From: SFEL01 sp045603585
GTDB lineage: Bacteria; Bacillota; Clostridia; Christensenellales; CAG-138
Reading direction: 5' to 3'
Assembly (NCBI GenBank): GCA_045603585.1
Contig: JAZUMK010000048.1
Span: 1-7,530, forward strand
DNA: 7,530 bases
The translations under genes and the position numbers were made by a program. The notes beneath the pieces are model-generated. The model was not told the origin of the DNA. It searched no databases and saw nothing but the letters and a program-made list of their open reading frames with translations. Numbering within the stretch: the stretch's first letter is position 1; every line of letters begins with the position of its first letter. This document shows positions 1-6,128 of the stretch, piece after piece.

Positions 1-215
1 CGGCCTGCACCGGCTCTTCTATCGGCATGAAGGGCATGATTCGTGCTGCAAAGGTTATGGCCGGCGGTGCATACGACCTCGTATGCGATCCTGAGGCGCA
101 AAAGGCGGCGAAAGAGGAGTTTGACAAGGCAATGGCTGGCAAAAAGTATATTTGCCCTGTTACGGATGAAATTGCCTGGCCCTATAAGGATGTTCCCCGG
201 CCCGATAGCAAATGA
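1..215 (+). CDS. M20-family amidohydrolase (AbgB-like), C-terminal fragment cut by the window edge
   Basis: Only the last 70 or so codons are present; the first whole codon in frame is at position 3 (Ala-Cys-Thr-Gly-Ser-Ser-Ile-Gly) and the stop is TGA at 213-215. The fragment aligns without gaps to the C-terminus of the next gene. Positions 27-191 match 1427-1591 at 144 of 165 bases (about 87%), with 50 of 55 residues identical from the SIGMKGM motif on. It then carries a seven-residue tail (VPRPDSK) that the second copy lacks. By homology it is the small terminal part of the catalytic domain of an AbgB-type metal-dependent aminoacyl or aminobenzoyl-glutamate amidohydrolase; no metal-binding residue lies in the visible part. 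The ATG at 27 is an internal methionine, not a start. The next gene begins within about 15 bases, so the two are very likely co-transcribed. Confidence 0.9.
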   Translation, partial: ACTGSSIGMKGMIRAAKVMAGGAYDLVCDPEAQKAAKEEFDKAMAGKKYICPVTDEIAWPYKDVPRPDSK

Positions 216-229
216 TTGAGAGGTATGCC

Positions 230-1594
230 ATGCGCGAAAGATTAAGTTCAAAAGTAATTGATCAGCATGCGGAGCGGCTCAGCGAACTCGCCAAAAAGAT
301 TTGGGAAAACCCTGAAATGGGCTGGGAAGAAAAAAAGGCATCGAAATGGACAGCGGAATATTTGGAGTCGGAAGGCTTTGAAACAGAGCTGGGCGCATAC
401 GGCATGCCCACCGCTATCCGCGCGGTATGGGGCAAGGGTCATCCTGTCATCGGCTTCTGCGGTGAATATGACTGCCTGCCCGGCCTGAGCCAGAAGGTTT
501 CCTCCAAGAGGGAGCCTGTCGTCCCCGGCGGCAACGGCCATGGCTGCGGTCACAACCTTCTCGGTGCCGGCTGCCTTGGCGCTGCCATCGGACTCAAAGC
601 GGAGCTTGAAGCATCCGGCAAAGAGGGCACTGTCATATTCTATGGCTGCCCTGCGGAAGAGCAGATACTGGGCAAAGGTTTCATGGCAAAATACGGCGCA
701 TTCTATGAATGTGATTTCACGATGGCATGGCATCCCAGCTCCTCGAACCAGAATTTTACTGGAAATGCGAATGGACTGGAAGGGGCTATATTCCGCTTCC
801 ATGGTAAAAATTCTCATGCAGCGGCAAATCCCCATGCGGGCAGGAGCGCGCTGGACGCTGTGCAGCTCATGAATCTGGGCGCAGAGTTTATGCGCGAGCA
901 TGTAACGGATGATGTACGTATCCACTATATCATCACAAATGGCGGCCTTGCACCCAATATCGTGCCTGATTTTGCCGAGTCGAAATACATGGTTCGCGCT
1001 TGCACGCGCGAAGCGATTGTTGAAGCGTTCGACAGGCTGATCAAATGCGCAGAAGGTGCTGCATTGATGACGGAAACCAGGCTTGAGATCGTGCGCCTTG
1101 GTGGTCTGTACCCGACGCTACAGAACCATGTTCTCAGTAACCTTATGCAAAAGCTCAGAGATGAACTGCCCGACGTGGAGTACACGGAGGAAGAGCTGAA
1201 GTTTGCTGATGAGATCAACCGTCAGAATCCGCGGTATGTGGAAGGTGTAACGCCGCCCATCAACTCCGGGAAGAAACCGCTGATCGATAGCCCCATGCTT
1301 GCCTCCTCTGACTACGGCGATGTGCAGCATATCTGCCCTGGAGTTGTGAATTGGGACTGCACTGGCGCTACGCTGCAAGTCGGACATGACTGGATGTACA
1401 CCGCATGCTCCGGTTCTTCCATTGGCATGAAGGGCATGATCCGCGCCGCAAAAGTGCTGGCTGGCGCCGCATACGATCTCGTATGCGACCCAGAGGCGCA
1501 AAAGGCGGCAAAAGAGGAGTTTGACAAGGTTATGGCAGGCAGAAAGTATATTTGCCCCGTCACGGATGAAATCCCCTGGCCCTATAAGGATTAA
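230..1594 (+). CDS. M20-family amidohydrolase, AbgB-like (aminobenzoyl-glutamate utilisation protein B type)
   Basis: Cytosolic zinc/manganese-type peptidase-fold hydrolase that should cleave an amide bond; AbgB itself splits p-aminobenzoyl-glutamate, but the substrate here is unknown. Counting from the ATG at 230 (454 aa), the M20 metal site is visible: GHGCGHN with His104, Cys106 and His108, the Ala-Glu-Glu pair 143/144, Trp-His168-Pro, and a late His386 in QVGHDW, probably the last ligand. NSHAAANPHAGRSALDA (about 194-210) and the following segment to about 270 form the inserted dimerisation domain, with the family-typical NGG.APNIVPD..E stretch. Length is close to AbgB (about 480 aa). ATG 212 overlaps the upstream stop (ATGA) and adds six residues, but GAGAGG at 218-223 sits 6 bases before ATG 230, so 230 is preferred. 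No transporter partner is in the window. Specificity is uncertain; the family call is firm. Confidence 0.93.
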   Translation: MRERLSSKVIDQHAERLSELAKKIWENPEMGWEEKKASKWTAEYLESEGFETELGAYGMPTAIRAVWGKGHPVIGFCGEYDCLPGLSQKVSSKREPVVPGGNGHGCGHNLLGAGCLGAAIGLKAELEASGKEGTVIFYGCPAEEQILGKGFMAKYGAFYECDFTMAWHPSSSNQNFTGNANGLEGAIFRFHGKNSHAAANPHAGRSALDAVQLMNLGAEFMREHVTDDVRIHYIITNGGLAPNIVPDFAESKYMVRACTREAIVEAFDRLIKCAEGAALMTETRLEIVRLGGLYPTLQNHVLSNLMQKLRDELPDVEYTEEELKFADEINRQNPRYVEGVTPPINSGKKPLIDSPMLASSDYGDVQHICPGVVNWDCTGATLQVGHDWMYTACSGSSIGMKGMIRAAKVLAGAAYDLVCDPEAQKAAKEEFDKVMAGRKYICPVTDEIPWPYKD

Positions 1595-1630
1595 TACCCA
1601 ATAATATTTGTTAAGAATCCTCCCATAAGA

Positions 1631-1666
1631 GAAAAGGTCATGTTTCGGTAAGAACATGGCCTTTTC
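1631..1666 (+). terminator. Rho-independent terminator after the amidohydrolase genes
   Basis: GAAAAGGTCATGTT (1631-1644) pairs with AACATGGCCTTTTC (1653-1666) across 14 positions with one G-U pair and an eight-base loop. The A-rich left and U-rich right arms give the usual look of a terminator able to work in either direction. It lies 36 bases after the stop at 1594. The U-rich run is inside the stem rather than a clean tail, so strength is uncertain. Confidence 0.7.
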
Positions 1667-1710
1667 TTATGCTGAGGTATAAAAAATCAAGTAATAGAGT
1701 TAGAAGCAAC

Positions 1711-1740
1711 AAAAGGAGCCGTATGTAATGGCTCCTTTTT
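1711..1740 (+). terminator. Strong terminator, probably bidirectional, between convergent genes
   Basis: AAAAGGAGCC (1711-1720) and GGCTCCTTTT (1730-1739) form a perfect 10-bp stem with a nine-base loop and a T run at 1736-1740. Read on the other strand it also ends in a T run, so it can stop transcription of the amidohydrolases (+) and of the ATPase gene (-), whose stop codon is at 1759-1761. Confidence 0.82.
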
Positions 1741-1742
1741 AG

Positions 1743-1770
1743 AGTGTTGTATCCATCATCAAACAACACT
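1743..1770 (-). repeat. Small inverted repeat over the ATPase stop codon
   Basis: AGTGTTGT (1743-1750) and ACAACACT (1763-1770) are a perfect 8-bp inverted repeat with a 12-base spacer, and the TGA stop of the - strand ATPase gene lies in the spacer. In the - strand transcript it would fold just ahead of the terminator hairpin at 1711-1740. Its role is unknown and it may simply be part of the 3' end structure. Confidence 0.4.
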
Positions 1771-3060
1771 TTCATCCAAAAGGAAATCGATAACCCCAAT
1801 ATTCAGTATCCCGTTATCATCATACCAGCGCTTGCGGATATCATGGCGTACAATGACCTTGGGGAAGGAATCGCCGGTCAGTGCAAAGGGCTTGTTTTCG
1901 GTTTCTGCTTTAGTTGCATCATGCAAAGCATAGGCAGACTGGATATAAGTCTTTTTGCCGCCAAGGGTGGCGATGAAGTCGATTTCCCGGGCAACCTGCA
2001 CGGTGCGGCCTTTTTTGTCCTTGGCGTTGCCGTAAACAATGCCAACATCCACAGAACAGCCACGGATGATAAGCTCATTGTAGATGATGTTTTCCATAAT
2101 GTGGGTCATCTCCTGCTGACGGAAGCCGATACGGGCATTCCTGAGGCCTATATCTTCGCAGTAGTATTTGTTGGGATAGTCAAAGTAGTTTTTGCCCTTT
2201 ACATCCCAGCGCTTGCACTCGCTGAAAAGGAATGCGTCCGAAAGGTGATCCATGTAAGTCCTGACGGTATTTTGTGAAACAAGGCTTTCCCCGCTGAGCT
2301 TTTGCTTGGTGTTAAGAGTGTTTGCTACACCGGTGGGGTTGGTAAGTGAACCGATGGAGGAGCAAAGCAGATCCAGTATGGAATTCATTATATCTGCACG
2401 CTTGATACCTTTTCTTTCAAAGATATCCTTTAGGTATACCTCGGAGAAAAGGGACTGTAGGTAGGACATCTTTGCGGCTTCATCCGGACGGGAAAGCACG
2501 AGGGGCATGCCGCCGAAGAAGGCATAGTTGTCAAATGCGTCGTATTTATCTCCGCCTACAGCAGAGTAGTATTCCGCAAAGCTTAGGGGGTGTATGCGAA
2601 TTTCATCGCTGCGGCCTCTGAATTCGGTAAGTATATCTGAGGACAGCATACGGGAGTTGCTGCCGGTGACGTATATATCCAGATTGGGAAGGGAACGAAG
2701 GTCATTCAGCGCATCGTAAAAGGTGATTGGTTTGCCGGCGCTGTTGTATGGATTGGGAACCTCATCGGACATCTGGATTTCATCTATAAAAAGATAAAAC
2801 CGTTCAGAATTGCCTTCCACAATGCTGCGAACATATTCCGCAAGTTCAAGAGGATTGCGGTACTTTATATCCTTTGCCAGGTCCAGCTCAAAAGAGAGTA
2901 TATGGCTATCATCAACACCGGCAGCAAGCAGGTGCTTTCGGAACAAGGTGCGAAGCAAATAGGATTTGCCGCATCTCCGAATGCCGGTGATAACCTTGAC
3001 CTGACCATCCCACATGTAAGAGATGAGCTGATTTAAATATCGGTCGCGCTTGATTTCCAT
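1759..3060 (-). CDS. AAA+ ATPase with C-terminal DUF4143 domain
   Basis: A 433-aa cytosolic P-loop ATPase of the AAA_14/DUF4143 group. The N-terminal domain shows Walker A GIRRCGKS (26-33), Walker B LFIDEIQ (90-96, Asp93-Glu94), a sensor-1-like VTGSNSRML (131-139) and the FRGR segment (147-150). A helical middle part leads to the C-terminal domain, where NIIYNEL (Glu329), REIDF (Asp361) and YIQSA (Gln374) resemble a PD-(D/E)xK nuclease-like core with Gln in place of the usual acidic residue. The start at 3060 is chosen because GGAGG (3070-3066) lies 5 bases upstream; the open frame runs back to 3141, but that extension overlaps the repeat/promoter region and has no good binding site. It is a single-gene unit convergent with the amidohydrolases. 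The cellular role of this common, highly paralogous family is not established. The upstream paired palindromes suggest autoregulation. Confidence 0.93.
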   Translation of the reverse strand: MEIKRDRYLNQLISYMWDGQVKVITGIRRCGKSYLLRTLFRKHLLAAGVDDSHILSFELDLAKDIKYRNPLELAEYVRSIVEGNSERFYLFIDEIQMSDEVPNPYNSAGKPITFYDALNDLRSLPNLDIYVTGSNSRMLSSDILTEFRGRSDEIRIHPLSFAEYYSAVGGDKYDAFDNYAFFGGMPLVLSRPDEAAKMSYLQSLFSEVYLKDIFERKGIKRADIMNSILDLLCSSIGSLTNPTGVANTLNTKQKLSGESLVSQNTVRTYMDHLSDAFLFSECKRWDVKGKNYFDYPNKYYCEDIGLRNARIGFRQQEMTHIMENIIYNELIIRGCSVDVGIVYGNAKDKKGRTVQVAREIDFIATLGGKKTYIQSAYALHDATKAETENKPFALTGDSFPKVIVRHDIRKRWYDDNGILNIGVIDFLLDESVV

Positions 3061-3072
3061 AAAGGCCTCCGC

Positions 3073-3108
3073 TGAAAACTTGATTAATATATTATGGAAC
3101 TTTTCAAT
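3073..3108. promoter_or_regulatory. Proximal palindromic operator-like copy upstream of the ATPase gene
   Basis: TGAAAACTT (3073-3081) and AACTTTTCA (3098-3106) are inverted arms with one mismatch around a TAATATATTA palindrome. The 35 bases at 3074-3108 match 3152-3186 at 28 positions with no gap. It sits 13 bases upstream of the ATPase start codon, over the predicted transcription start, so a bound protein would block transcription. Confidence 0.6.
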
Positions 3109-3112
3109 AATA

Positions 3113-3141
3113 ATTATGCCATGGTGGACGGATAAAAGCAA
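3113..3141 (-). promoter_or_regulatory. Possible promoter of the ATPase gene
   Basis: On the - strand, TTGCTT (3141-3136) and CATAAT (3118-3113) are separated by exactly 17 bases. The -10 box matches 5 of 6 consensus bases; the -35 matches only 3. It lies between the two palindromic copies, a layout expected for a repressed promoter. It is a weak call on sequence alone. Confidence 0.4.
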
Positions 3142-3149
3142 GAAGTGCG

Positions 3150-3186
3150 TTGAAAAGTTGATTGATATTCAAGTGAACTTTTCAAT
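3150..3186. promoter_or_regulatory. Distal palindromic operator-like copy upstream of the ATPase gene
   Basis: TTGAAAAGTT (3150-3159) and AACTTTTCAA (3176-3185) are perfect 10-bp inverted arms with a 16-base centre that itself contains TTGATATTCAA. It is the better preserved of the two copies, spaced 78 bp from the proximal one, just upstream of the candidate -35 box. Confidence 0.6.
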
Positions 3187-3214
3187 TAAAAAGGGTGATC
3201 CTTTTGTGTTAAGG

Positions 3215-3391
3215 CTAAAATTGAAAGCAGTTTGATGAAACAGTGCGGTATGTGAGGCAAAACAAGGCGACTTAAAATTGATAGTAAAAATTGCAAAAAT
3301 ACGAAAATATGGATGGTGCTGCAGGCGAAAAACGGCTAAAATACGGGCAAAAATAAGCACACTCAAAATTGACAGTAAATTTTGCATTTTT
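3215..3391. repeat. AT-rich stretch with degenerate direct repeats
   Basis: The stretch 3190-3420 has no credible gene. A motif of about 24-30 bases recurs: CTTAAAATTGATAGTAAA at 3271, CTCAAAATTGACAGTAAA at 3362 (16 of these 18 bases match, and similarity continues through TTGCA), and a weaker form starting CTAAAATTGAAAG at 3215. The copy at 3362 also has CTCAAAA/TTTTGAG ends (3362-3368 and 3389-3395). Spacing is irregular (56 and 91 bases). No function can be assigned. Confidence 0.45.
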
Positions 3392-3422
3392 TGAGCAAAA
3401 ACAGCATTTTTAGCTATCGATT

Positions 3423-3475
3423 TTGGGCGGTTTTATAGGCGATTTTTGATGGCGAAAACCTCAAAAAACGCCCAA
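3423..3475. repeat. Inverted repeat flanking the GC-rich palindromic element
   Basis: TTGGGCG (3423-3429) plus TTTT (3431-3434) pair with AAAA (3465-3468) plus CGCCCAA (3469-3475), an 11-bp stem with one bulged G at 3430. Inside, GGTTTT (3429-3434) could instead pair with AAAACC (3455-3460). It abuts the element that starts at 3478 and may be part of it. Confidence 0.4.
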
Positions 3476-3477
3476 TA

Positions 3478-3722
3478 TTGTGCACATATCGGGCAGTACT
3501 CCTTCTCCGCCACGAAAAAGAGATCGCATCAGCGGTCTCTTTTTCGTGCTGCACAAAAGAAGGAGGGATGAGAAGGGCGCGGCCGCAGCTTGCGGAGGCG
3601 AAAAACCATCCAGTGAATGGTTTTTCGGCGCCCTGGGCTGGCGCCGGCACTGCCCCAGTGCCGGGGGGAATCCCTCCTTCTCCGCCATCTACGTGCACAA
3701 CAGAAATGTTGTGCCCGTACTG
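3478..3722. repeat. Non-coding multi-hairpin element, MITE-like or dispersed palindromic repeat
   Basis: The ends carry TTGTGCAC (3478-3485) and its complement GTGCACAA (3693-3700), with CAGTAC (3494-3499) and GTACTG (3717-3722) as a second pair of inverted ends. Inside lie hairpins at 3511-3548, 3599-3627 (11-bp CGAAAAACCAT stem), 3627-3645 (GGCGCC twice), 3644-3664 (9-bp stem, CCC loop) and 3695-3714 (8-bp stem, GAAA tetraloop). CTCCTTCTCCGCCA occurs twice in direct orientation (3499-3512 and 3674-3687). AGAAGGAGGGA (3558-3568) can pair with either CTCCTTCT at 3499-3506 or, over 11 perfect bases, TCCCTCCTTCT at 3671-3681. The open frames crossing it on both strands are side effects of the palindromes. 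It is far more GC-rich than its left flank. No target-site duplication was confirmed, so mobility is inferred. Confidence 0.6.
3511..3548. terminator. Terminator-like hairpin within the palindromic element
   Basis: CACGAAAAAGAGATC (3511-3525) pairs with GGTCTCTTTTTCGTG (3534-3548), 15 positions with one G-U plus a closing G-C inside, leaving a six-base loop. The A-rich and T-rich arms sit within the stem, so a clean U tail is absent. It could stop or slow read-through from either side, but no adjacent gene obviously needs it. Confidence 0.4.
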
Positions 3723-3787
3723 TTTTCTGAGGATATGAGAAGGCTTCCGAGCTTACATCACAGAGGTTATTAGCTACACAGAGAAAT

Positions 3788-3815
3788 AAAAAAAGAGGAT
3801 AATTTATCCTCTTTT
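3788..3815 (-). terminator. Rho-independent terminator of the TVP38/CCG operon
   Basis: AAAAGAGGATAA (3791-3802) and TTATCCTCTTTT (3804-3815) are a perfect 12-bp inverted repeat around one base. In the - strand transcript the stem is followed by a U run (the seven A's at 3788-3794 on the + strand). It begins 2 bases after the stop codon of the - strand gene at 3817, ending the operon. Confidence 0.88.
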
Positions 3816-3816
3816 G

Positions 3817-4590
3817 CTATTTGCTTTTCATTGTGCACATAATACGGTTTTTCCAGCCCCTCTGTTGGCTCCTGCCAAACAGAAGCTCAAGCACATGGAA
3901 GGTCTCTCTGCCTTCATCGCGAAACGCTCCGAGGCAGCCTTCACAATAGCTGGTGATGACGGTGTTTTCCAGGAACTCCGTAACTCTGCGCTTTCGCATA
4001 ACTGCGCTTTTTTCAGGGTTAATGGCACGCATCATGTGGAAATTGCCGCAGCAGATGGTGCTCTCACGGGTGTGTTCGGGCTCGGAAAGCTGTGCGCCTG
4101 TGAGGGCGATAAGCTCCCTTGCAGCCTGCTGCTGAACCGCATCCTTACGCATTGGGCAGGGGTCGTGGATAGTACAGGGGGTATTGCTCTGCGTCACATC
4201 GGCTGTGGTGGTGTTATCCGCAAGCACCTTCCATATGGGAATCACCTCAACACAGCCCAATGCCCTCAGTTCAACCGCGCAGTTGGGGCAGGCGGTGTAT
4301 ATGCGCTTCACACCTTGCTTATTTATTAAGGAAAGGAGCTTTTGCCGCCGTTTTGCGTGTTCTTCGGGGAAAAGGTATCTGCTGGGCTGGCCACAGCAGC
4401 AGGTGGATGCGCCTATATCCGGCTCCGCTCGTTTCAATATTTCAATGGTACGTTCAAGTATGCTGTTATCCAGATTCATCAGCGCACAGCCGGGCCAGAA
4501 TACAGCCTCGGCTTTGGACAGCCTCATAAAGGGCCTGCTGAAAGCTATGCCCTGATGAAACTTCATTCCTGTTGCGCCGGCCTTATTCAT
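3817..4590 (-). CDS. (Fe-S)-binding protein with two CCG cysteine-rich domains
   Basis: A 257-aa cytosolic protein, last gene of the operon. It carries two tandem CCG domains, the type that binds unusual [4Fe-4S] clusters in heterodisulfide reductase HdrB and occurs in GlpC and LldE. Domain 1: PGC35, CCCG (64-67), CPNC (101-104). Domain 2: HDPC145, CCG (180-182), CEGC (216-219). The spacings (about 29-34 residues between elements) fit the family pattern, and all key cysteines are present. There is no N-terminal ferredoxin domain and no membrane segment, so it resembles HdrB/LldE-size proteins and would need an electron partner. ATG 4590 overlaps the upstream membrane gene by 8 bases, arguing for translational coupling; the ATG at 4566 is a weaker alternative. 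Thiol, disulfide or persulfide redox chemistry is inferred from family and neighbours; the reaction is unknown. Confidence 0.88.
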   Translation of the reverse strand: MNKAGATGMKFHQGIAFSRPFMRLSKAEAVFWPGCALMNLDNSILERTIEILKRAEPDIGASTCCCGQPSRYLFPEEHAKRRQKLLSLINKQGVKRIYTACPNCAVELRALGCVEVIPIWKVLADNTTTADVTQSNTPCTIHDPCPMRKDAVQQQAARELIALTGAQLSEPEHTRESTICCGNFHMMRAINPEKSAVMRKRRVTEFLENTVITSYCEGCLGAFRDEGRETFHVLELLFGRSQQRGWKNRIMCTMKSK

Positions 4591-5305
4591 TTACTTGTGC
4601 CTGCTCCGCTTTTTTCGCCTGACGGTCGTTGTACATGCGCTTGATTATCATAACGATTATGCTGAGGGAGAATATGCAAAGGAGGGCGGTTACGAAATAC
4701 TTTACGCCCCCTGTGAGCATGCCGCCCACATAGGAGTAGATTATAGTAGCGGGCAGCTGACCGATGCCTGTTGCAATAACGAAGGGCCAGAACTTGATGG
4801 GGGTAAGGCCCGCAAAATAGCTGACCGCATCAAAGGAGACGAAGGGCAGCAGACGGCAGACCAGTATGGTCTTGGTGCCGTATTTTTCAAAGTAGCCCTC
4901 CACGCTTGCAAGGGCGCCCCGACCGGCGAACTTTTCCACCGTATCACGGCCCAGAGCACGGGCAATGAAGAAGCACAGCGCGGCGCCTGCCATGGCGCTG
5001 GACCATGACAGTATTGCCCCCTGCCACCAGCCGAATATTGCGGCATTTGAAAAGGTGATAAGAAAAGCGGGCAGAGGAGCGATAAGGGAAGAAAACACCA
5101 TCAGTACAAAGGAGAATGCCATGGCGTAGGGGCCATAGGAGCGGATGAATTCTATCACCGCCTCAACATCCGCAGAGCCCAAAACCGCGGATACCTTATT
5201 TACATAGGCGTTTACAGAAGGCACTGCGAAATACACTATGCACAGCGCGATGAGAACGCCCAGAACATACCATTTAATATTGCTTTTAGTTTTCTTCTGT
5301 TCCAT
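4583..5305 (-). CDS. TVP38/TMEM64 family membrane protein (VTT domain), second of pair
   Basis: A 240-aa integral membrane protein. A first hydrophobic helix at about 11-29 is followed by the VTT (SNARE-associated/DedA-like) core. That core comprises a hydrophobic re-entrant-like segment at 60-92 with APLPAF and FGWWQG, a helix at 100-115 ending in the family Arg-x-x-Gly-Arg (ARALGR, 115-120), then RLLPFVSFDAVSYFAGLTPIKF (151-172) with the conserved Arg-x-x-Pro and Gly-Leu-Thr, GQLP (182-185), and a last helix at about 201-221. The tail is charged. ATG 5305 follows the TAA of the upstream gene with no gap, and GGAG lies 8 bases before it inside that gene's end. It is sandwiched between its paralogue and the CCG protein. 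DedA-superfamily proteins are linked to lipid or ion translocation; the substrate here is unknown. Confidence 0.92.
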   Translation of the reverse strand: MEQKKTKSNIKWYVLGVLIALCIVYFAVPSVNAYVNKVSAVLGSADVEAVIEFIRSYGPYAMAFSFVLMVFSSLIAPLPAFLITFSNAAIFGWWQGAILSWSSAMAGAALCFFIARALGRDTVEKFAGRGALASVEGYFEKYGTKTILVCRLLPFVSFDAVSYFAGLTPIKFWPFVIATGIGQLPATIIYSYVGGMLTGGVKYFVTALLCIFSLSIIVMIIKRMYNDRQAKKAEQAQVNE

Positions 5306-5974
5306 TTATTTATCTCCGTTTGTTTTTTCGTTATTTGGGAAAAGGCGTTTGCCAAGGAAGGCAGTAACCGCAAGCAGCAGCACCAGCAGCCCTATAGCAA
5401 GCCAGAAGGAAGGTGAGGAAATATCCCACGCTTTATCTCCGATATTGATAAACACCAGCGTGCCGGGGATAATGCCTATGGCGGAGCCCAGCATATACGC
5501 GCCAAAGCCCATGGGGGTGAGGCCGTAGGTGTAGTTTATAAGGTTGTAGGGCATGGCGGGGATGAGCCTGAGTATCACCAGCAGCAGAAACCCCTCTTTG
5601 CCGCCTGCCTTATTGAGCTTGTCCTGCCAGAATGGACTGAGCTTGGCTGCAATAAACTTTTCCACCTGTTTGCGGCCAACATACCGGGAAAGGATAAACA
5701 TCAGCGCACAGTTGATGATTGCGCCGATAAAGGTATACAGGCTGCCAAGGCCAAGGCCGAAAAGCAGTCCCCCTGCAAGGGCCAGCACCGCCACCGGGAA
5801 AAAGAAGGCGGGCAGCAGGGCGAAAAGCCCGATATATGCAGCAGGAGCCCACGGCCCCGCCCTTTGCACCAGCCCCTGTATATCCTCAGGGGTAACCCCT
5901 GAGAAGATCAGCCAGTACAGGCCTATCATCAACAGGATAGCTGCGGCGGCGATCAAAACCTTCTTTTTGTTCAT
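5306..5974 (-). CDS. TVP38/TMEM64 family membrane protein (VTT domain), first gene of operon
   Basis: A 222-aa integral membrane protein (224 if started at 5980). There is an N-terminal helix at about 6-25, then the VTT core: LLPAFFFPVAVLALAGGLLFG (about 53-73), a second helix with a family Arg-x-x-Gly-Arg motif (SRYVGR, about 96-101), ILRLIPAMPYNLINYTYGLTPMGF (about 134-157) with Arg-x-x-Pro and the Gly-Leu-Thr-Pro shared with its neighbour, IIPGT, and a C-terminal helix at about 190-207. The copy shares motif order with the downstream paralogue but is clearly diverged from it. The start at 5974 is preferred because an AGG lies 7 bases upstream; the ATG at 5980 has that AGG only one base away. 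It is transcribed from a near-consensus promoter at 6010-6039. Two different VTT proteins in one operon suggest a heteromeric or paired function. Confidence 0.92.
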   Translation of the reverse strand: MNKKKVLIAAAAILLMIGLYWLIFSGVTPEDIQGLVQRAGPWAPAAYIGLFALLPAFFFPVAVLALAGGLLFGLGLGSLYTFIGAIINCALMFILSRYVGRKQVEKFIAAKLSPFWQDKLNKAGGKEGFLLLVILRLIPAMPYNLINYTYGLTPMGFGAYMLGSAIGIIPGTLVFINIGDKAWDISSPSFWLAIGLLVLLLAVTAFLGKRLFPNNEKTNGDK

Positions 5975-6009
5975 TGACATACCTGCCGTAAGATTATTTG
6001 CCGTATAAA

Positions 6010-6039
6010 AGTATAAGTAGACAGCGAATGCATTGTCAA
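6010..6039 (-). promoter_or_regulatory. Sigma-A/70-type promoter for the TVP38-TVP38-CCG operon
   Basis: On the - strand, TTGACA (6039-6034, perfect consensus) and TATACT (6015-6010, 5 of 6) are 18 bases apart. The expected transcript start is near 6003, giving a leader of about 30 bases before ATG 5974. Confidence 0.75.
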
Positions 6040-6058
6040 CGAGATGCGTTATTTGCTT

Positions 6059-6086
6059 TTTGAATTACAAGATATAAATATTCAAA
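6059..6086. promoter_or_regulatory. Inverted repeat between the two divergent promoters
   Basis: TTTGAAT (6059-6065) and ATTCAAA (6080-6086) are perfect 7-bp arms with a 14-base AT-rich centre. It lies between the two -35 boxes, 20 bases from one and 13 from the other, where a regulator could control both units. No transcription factor family is recognisable from the site. Confidence 0.4.
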
Positions 6087-6099
6087 GAATCTATGCTGT

Positions 6100-6128
6100 T
6101 TGACCCTGTATACACAGGATGTTATCAT
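6100..6128 (+). promoter_or_regulatory. Promoter of the rhodanese lipoprotein gene, with inverted repeat in spacer
   Basis: TTGACC (6100-6105) and TATCAT (6123-6128) each match 5 of 6 consensus bases with a 17-base spacer. The expected start near 6135 leaves a leader of about 50 bases. CCTGT (6105-6109) and ACAGG (6114-6118) form an inverted repeat with a four-base centre inside the spacer, a place where a regulator would control polymerase access. Confidence 0.7.

Noticed and set aside
27..215. An independent 62-residue small protein starting at ATG 27
   Set aside because: The frame is open to the window edge and matches the C-terminus of the next amidohydrolase, so it is the end of a longer gene.
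1744..2277. A 177-codon + strand open frame opposite the 3' part of the ATPase gene
   Set aside because: It is antisense to the DUF4143 domain, shows no recognisable domain, and starts inside the terminator region without a ribosome binding site.
3061..3141. N-terminal extension of the ATPase to the ATG at 3141
   Set aside because: The added 27 residues overlap the proximal palindrome and the candidate promoter, and the GGAGG with family-like MEIKRDRYL start at 3060 is better.
3169..3387. A 72-codon - strand open frame rich in Phe and Ile
   Set aside because: It arises from A-rich DNA with repeats and overlaps the distal operator-like palindrome; no binding site or recognisable motif.
3414..3773. 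Small open reading frames on both strands (about 75-97 codons) over the hairpin element
   Set aside because: They run through inverted repeats, have biased Pro/Ala/Gly or Arg content, overlap each other on both strands, lack convincing ribosome binding sites and show no domain.
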